64,000 nucleotides of DNA from Zerene cesonia. Its lineage: Eukaryota; Arthropoda; Insecta; Lepidoptera; Pieridae. The DNA lies in the NCBI RefSeq assembly GCF_012273895.1, contig NW_024045131.1:1684741-1748740 (forward strand), written 5' to 3'. Of the stretch, positions 55,961 to 64,000 are shown one piece after another; within the stretch, counting starts at the first letter, position 1, and every line of letters begins with the position of its first letter. The notes under the pieces were generated by a model, which ran no database searches, was not told where the DNA came from, and worked only from the letters and a program-made list of their open reading frames with translations. The position numbers were made by a program, and so were the translations under genes.

Positions 55961-56942
55961 TTTTTTTTTTTATGAAATGCATATACGGTCTATATAATCC
56001 ATTACATAAAATTTTTCGTACATAATAAAATGCTTATAAGTCCATTGCATTACAGATAATATAAAACTGACGAAATATAACGCGAGTATAACCCCTGTGG
56101 TTATAAACAAATCGCGCCACACTCATAACTTAGAGCGCCTAATAACCTAATATTAGTTATCATTTAACGAACGAAACCGGTTGCCTAACTTCATTAACGA
56201 TTGTTCACGGAATGGTGGAATTGTTTTTGATGAAAGCAAATAAACAGACAACCAGCAGATGTCTAATTGACAGAGGTTCAGTTGTTACGGGTGGCTTATG
56301 TGGGGCTGTGAGTAATTAAATGGCGCACTGAGATGATTAAATTATGGTAAATGCATAGTAATACATAGTATGTATGCTTAAATCTTTAAAACAACGCAAC
56401 GGATTTTCATAGGGTTTTTTTTGTAATAGATATCGAGTGATTTAAGAGGAAGGTTTATACGTATAATAACATCTTTTACTACTGCGAATTAAGGCGTTTG
56501 AAGCCGCGGACAAGAGCTAGTTGTGTATAAATGTCAAATGTGTGTTACATGGTGGTCTCCCAGGTGAAAGGTTAGTGTGTGCGTAGCTAATAGATCCTCG
56601 GTTACGTATAAATATTGATCTATCTGATCAGCTAATGGTTCTCTCTTCCAGAGGACTTTCCTGATTACGACCGCCAAGTTTTTCTTACGCATAGGTGTCC
56701 TGTATAATAGCAAGTTAGAATATTTTTTTTAATTTGTTTTTAAGTTTTCACTGTAGATCTGTTATGTAGTAACTGTAATGTATTAAATACATAACGTCAA
56801 AAACTACTTTATTGATTTTATTATTCTCTACTCCAATCATTATATAGGAACATCTTAACAACCCGTTAACTCGAGAGATGCTGAGGGAAGCAGCTCGCAA
56901 GCAGCTATACATACTGTAATCCAGACAATCACTTATTATTTA

Positions 56943-57150
56943 CTAGCTGCGCCCCGCGGTTTCACCCGCGTAAGTCCGTATCCCGTAGGAATGTCGGGAT
57001 AAAAAGATGCCTGTATGATATTCCAATTGTCCAGCTGTCTACGTACCAAATTTCGTTGCAATCGGTTCAGTAGTTTTTGCGTGAAAGAGCAACAAACACA
57101 CACACACACATCCTTAAAAACTTTCGCATTTATAATATTAGTAGGATAGG
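56943..57150 (+). repeat. Family A copy, nearly complete
   Basis: From 'ctagctgcgccccgcggttt' to 'tataatattagtaggatagg', with all intermediate blocks in order. Confidence 0.8.
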
Positions 57151-57338
57151 ATTATGAGATAGTAAATTAATGGGCCTATAGGATACATAATTGTTTCATC
57201 TCAGGATACATAATTGATAAACAAATAGTCCAAATCAAATCCAATCCGCTACGCGACTAACGACTTACTTTTATCTAATTGCTAGTACGTTTATCCGATA
57301 AAGTGAAACAACATTAATCAAATTGTATATGCTTTGTA

Positions 57339-57530
57339 AATTAAAGACTTTTTAACGGATTTTTAACGCGATTTATTCATTATGTTATTAACACGACATT
57401 TCGAACGTACGTATTTGGTACGTAGACAGCTGGACAACTGGAATAATATATCCTATCATATAGGCAACTTATTCGATATTCCTACGGGATACGGACTTAC
57501 ACGGGTGAAACCGCGGGGCGCAGCTAGTAA
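57339..57530 (-). repeat. Half inverted-repeat element fused to a family A head
   Basis: 57339-57405 is one arm of the element at 14002-14216 ('aacgcgatttattcattatg', 'cgacatttcgaac'). It passes directly into an inverted family A head ending 'gaaaccgcggggcgcagcta'. Confidence 0.6.
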
Positions 57531-57939
57531 TATATAAAGCCCAGACGACCTGCAAGGTGAATGAATACTAGGTATTATTTTAGCGTTCAGAAGTTCGTAG
57601 TTATGTGGATCACGTGCGCCCGCCAAGTCTCTTTATTGTCTATTTATACTAAACGTTTGATTTGTGGCCTGCGATATTCAGCCATCAGCTATGGGTATGT
57701 GAATCGAGAGTTCTTTTGTATTTTGGGTGGTTAATATGTTATTATGTTTTTTTTTCGTATGCAAAGGAACGACTGGACGACGATGAGGGATTAAGATTTC
57801 TCTGTTCGTATGTCTGTCTTGTGAAGGTACCAGATTTTATATATCGTTAGCCGTGATAGTTCAAAATATAGAACAGAATATGTACATTGTCTCTGATATT
57901 TTTAGAGATGGTAAAATTTTGTTTCGCTGTATCTATCTT

Positions 57940-58120
57940 CTAATATATAGAATTCTCGTGTCATAGTTTTCGTTGCCATACTCTTCCGAAACGGCTTGAC
58001 CGATTTTGATGAAATTTTTTGTGCTTATCCGGTATCTATGAGAATCGGCCAACATCTATTTTTCATCCCCCTAAATGATAAGAGTAAGGCAGAACAGCGT
58101 TTGCCGGGTGCAGCTAGTTA
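57940..58120 (-). repeat. Family C copy, minus orientation
   Basis: Very similar to 48255-48435, with 'atactcttccgaaacggctt' and 'gcgtttgccgggtgcagcta'. Confidence 0.7.
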
Positions 58121-60319
58121 ATAATAAAAATGTCCGTCTTACACAAAACTGTTTGTTTTTTTGTAATTTAGCTACAAGTGCGTAAGGTATTCATGATAAA
58201 GTTCTTCTGTGGGGAGATTTTGAGTGTGTTCTGGTGAGGGTATTTTTTCTATGTATGCACTTGTTTAAGGAGCAAAGAGGTAGCGACAATGTTTATACGA
58301 AGATATAACAAATTGTAAAGAGTAGAATACTGAGTGTTTAAAACACAGCAAAAACATTTCAAGTTGGGCAATTTTAAATTACAATTTCGAAGTGTTCTCC
58401 AGATATAAATTGCATTAACACGAGCGTTTAAAGTTCACCAGATGATGTCTCGACTTCACATAAAAAACGAGCATCTGCTTCGCCTCCCGCAAAAATGGAT
58501 TGTGCCGAATTCGCGAGCCTTATTAAAGTGGAAAATTACACGCGAGTGCCCTCCAGAGCTTTTACAAATGTAACGAACTCTCAAGAACACTAGCGCGGAA
58601 ATTAATTTTTCACTCTGGCATCACCGGCGTTCGAAATTGGACTAATTGCGACAGCGCCGGGCGGAGGAGCGTCGTCGGTGTTGCTGCTTTTTTTTTTTTT
58701 CTTGTATCAATTATCTCCCGCCTTTTTGGGAGATTTTAATTTGAGCACACTTGAAACGGAGCGACAAATGATGTAATGTTTTAATTAGAGGAAGGTTATA
58801 TAATTAAGGGGGGATTTGTGTATATTAGCGTCGCGATGAGCTCGAGTGGATAAATTTTAAGGTTTTTTTGGGTGTCGTTAAATTGAATTTTATGTATTAT
58901 TTATCTGCACTAATTTATGCTGTCTGTGTAATGTGTAATAATGAAAACTATAATATTATATAGGATTTGATTTGTTTGTTTTTTTGCATTGAATTGCCTC
59001 CGAAACTTTTGAACTGATTTGAAAAATATTTTTTCACTAGCAGCAACCTATAGATATAGGTTCTTTGTGCTTTATGTTTATTACGCATGTCTATCACTAC
59101 CTATTATAGTATAAAATAAAGTCGCCTCTCGCCGTCTGTGTGTGGGTCTATATGCTTAGATCTTTAAAATTAAGAACAGATTTTGATGGGTTATTTTTTA
59201 GTCGATAGAGTATCAAATTCAAGAGGTAGGTTTATGTATGTAAAATAACACCCATTAAACTTTTTCCGAATCGAACGCATGCGAAGCCGAGGGCAAAAGC
59301 TTGATTCTAAATCTCAATCCACCTTTAAAACAGACGTGCAATCTTACTGCCCATAACCCACAACGGGACATAAAATACCCCCATCAACATTTTACATATT
59401 TCCTAACAAAATCAAACGTAGAGTATTCTCTGTAAGGGAAACGTAACAAATATGGAAACGGGGTTAAGATTTTTGCCATTCCCTTTAATATTTTAGCGAT
59501 TCACTGCGGCATCGAATGCTCAATAATTTGCAGATATACTCTGTCGATGCCTGTTTGTCTATGCGCCAAGCGTAGGGGTGCGGCGTGTCGATAGTTTTTT
59601 TGTCGATAGTTTTGTGCGCTGCCACAGAAGTGAGAAGACGCTGACTGTGCGATGTGTATTCATGAATATGCTGTGGCATTCGTTGGGGCATTTGATGGTC
59701 CATCGTGTATCATATATACCAATTTAGTGTATAGCCTACACTAAATTGGCATATATGATATGGGATTGTTCGGCTTTGTCTATTTGTTTGAATTAGGTGT
59801 TCTAGTAACAAGTAAGTACGTTAAATAAGCAATGTACGAGAAGTGACATGATATAACTACATCAACAGTTTGTTATTGAAGTTAGTGCAAGTGAAAATTA
59901 TTTGGGTAGGTATATATACCTAATAATGTATATATACTCAATCACTAGAAAAACCTAATTATCTATTTGTTGTGTTTGAACCCACATCCTCTTCCCGACG
60001 TTTTTGATTAGTTATCTACCAATTCGCCCTTGGGACGTGCTTTATTTGTTCATGTTTTTCGGTTTTATTTCATTCTAATACATACTTAATACGCATAAGT
60101 TATTTATTGCAACGCTTTGATAAAAAATCGAATAAAGGTAACTGTACAGTGGCTTTATCGTTATAATTCTACGTTTTAAATACTTTAATGAGATAAGAGA
60201 TAAGGCGCGTAGAACAGTAAGGCGAGCGGTAAACTAAATACAACTTTGATAAGGAGGTAAATATCGTCACACTAATACGTAGGTAATAGTTTATTTATTT
60301 ACTGCAATAGAGTTTTATG
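58121..60319. other. Unique non-coding DNA with a GC-richer island and a hairpin
   Basis: 58430-58860 is a repeat-free, relatively GC-rich stretch without an open exon. 59709-59759 is a near-perfect 23-bp hairpin with a 5-nt loop. No coding exon was recognised. Confidence 0.4.
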
Positions 60320-60545
60320 ATAACCTTTTATCCTATCCTACTAATAATATTACAAATGCGAAAGTTTGTAAGGATGTGTATGTGTTTGTTGCCCTTTCAC
60401 GCAAAAACTACTGAACCGATTGCAATGAAATTTGGTACGTAGACAGCTGGACAACTGGAATAACATATAGGCTACTTTTTACGATATTCCTACGGGATAC
60501 GGACTTACGCGTGTGAAACCACGCGGCGCATCTAGTAATATTATA
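60320..60545 (-). repeat. Family A copy, minus orientation
   Basis: From 'tatcctactaataatattac' through 'ctactgaaccgattgcaatg' to 'gaaaccacgcggcgcatcta'. Confidence 0.75.
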
Positions 60546-60990
60546 AATGTAGTTTAAAAAACGCTTTATGCTACAATCAATTGTCTCGCTTGCTCTTATA
60601 CAGAGTATACTTATGGAAAATATTTATTCCTGGCGTTCCTAATCAGGAAAATTGAACAAACTCATGAAATTATATACAAACATACAGGTTATATAATATA
60701 AGCATGATAACAAATGAATAAATCTTAAGAGTGCATGGATATATATTTGTGACTCTTTCACACAGAAACATGGGATCGGATCCTTGAAACCGGAAACGGA
60801 AATCTGTCATTGAGAAATTATAATAGAACCGATACATACGGATACCGCGGCATCACTCGCGTAGTACTTATGTGCTTATCCAGATTATTACCTATCACTG
60901 TACCGAATTTCATATAGACTCCATATAGAACCATCATATAATTATTCTTATAAAATTTCGCATTTAATATTAGTAGGATAGTAGGACTAG
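60546..60990. repeat. Degenerate MITE family F (minus) and family A variant (plus)
   Basis: 60546-60705 keeps weak family F blocks ('cctaatcaggaaaattgaac', 'acaaacatacaggtt'). 60838-60990 is a diverged family A copy ('gataccgcggcatcactcgc'). Confidence 0.4.
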
Positions 60991-61136
60991 ACAGACGTGT
61001 GAAAGAATGTTAAAAATAGTTTTAGTAGCTTTTTCTAAACTATAAATATTCAAATGTTTATAATTTGTTGATGGTGGTGAGAGTGACTTTGTAAGAGAAC
61101 CAATTATTAACGATTTATATTCAACATAACCTAACC

Positions 61137-61275
61137 TTTTTTTTGAGTGGGGAAATCTTGCATAGATTACCCCACAGCCTCCGGGGAAGGACCCGTCGGT
61201 TATGTTGAATTCCTACCGGTTAAAACTCCTATGTTCCGTCGAGCCACTATAGTGCGGTCAACCTAACCTAAACTA
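61137..61275 (-). repeat. LINE-like tail, minus orientation
   Basis: A T run, 'gagtggggaaatcttgcata', 'cccacagcctccggggaagg' and 'cgtcgagccactatagtgcg'. It is the inverse of the tail at about 1640-1700. Confidence 0.55.
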
Positions 61276-61479
61276 ATCCATTCATAGACTATCCATGACA
61301 TATCCATATATATTTTTGGATAAATATGTAAGCTGTGTCACGCTATGTCGGTGATAATATAAAATACTAGCCTTAATGCATGACGTCACTCGCGTGATGC
61401 AAAGTAGACTATGTGCTAATCCAGACCAGATCCAGATTTTTGCGTGAAAGAGTTACAATCATCCATTCATGCTTACATC

Positions 61480-61700
61480 TTTTTTTTTTCTTTTTTATGG
61501 CAGAGCAAGCAAAGGAGCAGATGGGCCACCCGATGTTAAGTGGTAACCACCGCCCATAAACACTTGTAACACTAGAGGTGTTACAGGTGCTTTGCCGGCC
61601 TTTCAGTGACATATACGCTCTTTTCTTGAAGGCCCCAATGTTGTAATTTTTCGGGAACACCGTAGCTGGCAAATCAATCCAAGCTTCACTGTACGCGGAA
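61480..61700 (-). repeat. Retroposon fragment related to family E, minus orientation
   Basis: A T run, 'atggcagagcaagcaaagga', 'gtggtaaccaccgcccataa' and 'gtaatttttcgggaacaccg'. The GGCGGTGG core is shared with family E; the rest differs. Confidence 0.55.
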
Positions 61701-62470
61701 AGAAGTTAAACATTTATGGTATATAAAATATTATCGAATAAGTCATAATATTATCGATAGTACGTTCTTTCCACACTAGAGTAAGCGCGCGTAGATAAGT
61801 TAGCCATTTGAATGCTGGCCGCGTTCGAACCGGCGCGGCGTTCGAATTTTGAATATTTACAATGATACGCAACGATGCTGGCTGAAAACTTGACAGCCGT
61901 TGAAAAGACATTTTGTGTCTGTTAAAAAAAAAAAGAACTGTCATTTGATTCTGTTATGATCATAGATTTTATTATTTTCTTTTGATGACAGATATGATTT
62001 AGTAGGATCGGGAGTTGCCATTCATAAGATTTAGGTAGGTAACTACTACATATACTACATCTTCATATGTGATTGTAAAATATTTAATAAATATTCTGTT
62101 AAATGTGATTTGGACATGGTCTTCGCAATAATTAATAAGCAGGTGTATTAATAGTAAACTGATATTTCAAACTTCATGGTAATAGTGTGTAATCACAGAT
62201 ATAATTATACTTATCTTCTAACACTAAGCAATTTGTTTTAATCTGTGCATATTTAGGATTTATGGTGTGAAATCTATAGCTACATATTTTAATTGTTTCG
62301 ATTACTTTTTTTACATAATAGACATGTATATATCTTCGTGTGTGTGTTTATGCGGCAGTGCAAATAACGATGAACGGATGAACACGTTTCGATTAAGTTT
62401 TCCTTCGTTGACTGTTTTCTATTTTTTTTAGCAACATCTAACTATAGTATGAGTAATGCAGGTTTAATAT
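61701..62470. other. Non-coding DNA, nothing recognised
   Basis: AT-rich with one GC-richer patch near 61780-61850. No exon or known repeat. Confidence 0.35.
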
Positions 62471-62479
62471 ATATAATAA

Positions 62480-62690
62480 TAGTTGCGCCCCGCGTTTTCA
62501 CCCGCGTACTTCCGTATACCGTAGGAATATCGGGATAAAATGTTGCCTATATGTTTTTTCCGTTTTTCATCTATCTATGTACCAAATTTCATTGCAATCG
62601 GTTCAGTAGTTTAAGCGTGAAAGAGCAACAAACACACACACATCCTTACAGACTTTCGCATATATAATATTAGTAGGATTAGTAGGATAA
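62480..62690 (+). repeat. Family A copy
   Basis: From 'gttgcgccccgcgttttcac' to 'atataatattagtaggatta'. Confidence 0.75.
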
Positions 62691-63216
62691 ACGAATGTAC
62701 AACTAACAAAATCGATGTACAACGATGGTTGGTTATTTTTCTACACCTTACGAAAGTTGCATTAATAATAATACAGCAACACCGTACACTCGATCTGGTT
62801 GCCGCAGGCAAGAAAGTGATGGGTTGCCTGACACAAAAAAATACGAAATTTAATTATACGCTTTTGAGTGAGGTGTTGCTAATAATAAGCATATTGCCGT
62901 TATGTGGGTGTTTGAATTAATAAAATGGAATGTTATATTTTTATATTGACCTACTTTTTTTTAATATTAGAAGTTGTTCGTTTCGGTTAAATGTTTAAAA
63001 ATATTCTAACTGCATAACATTATAGTTTTAGTTTTACTACTAGCAGAACGCGGCTTCGGTCGCGTAGAATAAGTTTAAGATAGACACTGGGTATGGCTAT
63101 TTTAGGCTATTTTAGGTCATAATCTAAATGTTATCTGCATTTGCCAAATCTGTTCTAGGTTTCCTCGATAAAGAGCATAAAAAAACCATACAAACAAATT
63201 GTAGATGTATCTTTGA

Positions 63217-63352
63217 CTAGTGGTCCGCCCGGTTTGACCCGTGGTACAATTTTTTTTTTCATAAGAAATATCCGTGTCCTAACAAACACTATTAAACCTG
63301 GTCGAGCCGCTCTCGAGTTTCGATGCGGGTGAAACCGCGGGGCGCAGCTAGT
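63217..63352. repeat. Family B-like head joined to an inverted family A head
   Basis: 'ctagtggtccgcccggtttg' and 'gtcgagccgctctcgagttt' pass straight into 'gaaaccgcggggcgcagcta', which is the inverted head of family A. Confidence 0.55.
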
Positions 63353-63449
63353 TTTCGATAATTTCATAAGAATTCTATCGATTAAGCATTATCTAAATAT
63401 ATAAAACTCAAAGATGACTCGCTGACAGATAGACATATAATATGGATAT

Positions 63450-63858
63450 ACTAGCTGTGACCCGCGGTCGAAACCGCGTAAGTCCGTATCCCGTAGGAAT
63501 ATCGGTATAAAAGTGCCTATGTGTTATTTCAGTTGTCCAGCTATCTACGAAGCAAATTTCATTGCAATCGGTTCAGTAGTTTTTGCGTGAAAGAGTAACA
63601 GACGCACACATACATATGCATCCATCCTCACAAACTTTCGCATTTATAGTATTATTATTCGCCAATAGATGTCAGGAAGAGTCATAATAAATTGGGACTA
63701 CTCAAACGCCTCCTATTTGTTAAAAAAGTAAGTTTAAGTCGATAAAACACGAATATGACATTTCCTAAAAAAAAATCCTAGCTAGATCGATTTATCGCCC
63801 CCGAAACCCACTATATACTAAATTTCATGAAAATCGTTCGAGCCGATTCCGAGATTCC

Positions 63859-63889
<31 letters not shown>

Positions 63890-63915
63890 CAAGAATTGCT
63901 CGTTTAAAGGTATAA
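63450..63915 (+). repeat. Long family A copy with internal (TA)n
   Basis: Full family A body followed by 'cgccaatagatgtcaggaag', 'ttatcgcccccgaaacccac', a TA run at about 63861-63888 and 'caagaattgctcgtttaaag'. It is the longer relative of the copy at 3306-3665. Confidence 0.75.
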
Positions 63916-64000
63916 GATAGGTATATGTTAGATAAAATTTCGAGTTGGGTGACCTTTTTTTTTTTGTAGAAAATAATCATTTTTCATTTTTCATTCGGAT

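Overview
The window is nuclear DNA of an insect, almost certainly a lepidopteran. Genes have introns with GT-AG borders, the sequence is AT-rich, and intergenic and intronic DNA is filled with short interspersed elements whose sequences look typical of butterflies and moths: tRNA-headed SINEs, retroposon tails ending in an 'aatattagtaggat' type motif, and small inverted-repeat elements. Two runs of exactly 1000 N (8475-9474 and 36497-37496) are scaffold gaps.

Layout. At the left edge (144-304, minus strand) one exon of a probable GNAT-type N-acetyltransferase runs out of the window. From 305 to 12.9 kb I see only repeats and a gap. A nine-exon gene for an ankyrin-repeat protein with a SOCS-box-like C-terminus (463 aa) lies at 12910-19314, plus strand. 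A three-exon gene for the 69-aa proteasome lid/BRCA2-associated protein SEM1 (DSS1) follows at 21818-22939, plus strand. Converging on it, minus strand, is an eleven-exon importin-alpha gene (24132-34830, 510 aa), which I could join exon by exon with all phases consistent. Its introns hold a 3'-truncated Jockey-like retrotransposon, several copies of one MITE family, and three decayed copies of part of its own exon 7.

The region 31776-36496 (Jockey ORF1, importin exons 3 to 1, upstream DNA) is present again at 37572-42394, in the same order and nearly identical, on the other side of the second gap. The second copy has only importin exons 1-3. The simplest reading is an uncollapsed second haplotype left by the assembler, not a second gene. 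From about 42.4 kb to the end no confident coding exon is visible. The region is repeats with a few unique, more GC-rich islands, and may be intergenic or one long intron of a plus-strand gene whose candidate small 5' exon is at 42193-42276.

The three complete genes are housekeeping or regulatory genes with no obvious shared pathway beyond ubiquitin-proteasome biology (SOCS-box proteins as E3 adaptors, SEM1 in the proteasome lid). I found no CRISPR array, operon, virus or new multi-gene system. The most interesting signals are the likely false duplication, the exon-7 copies, a MITE placed beside two splice acceptors, and a fold-back element carrying a tRNA-like unit with 11-13 bp target-site duplications.
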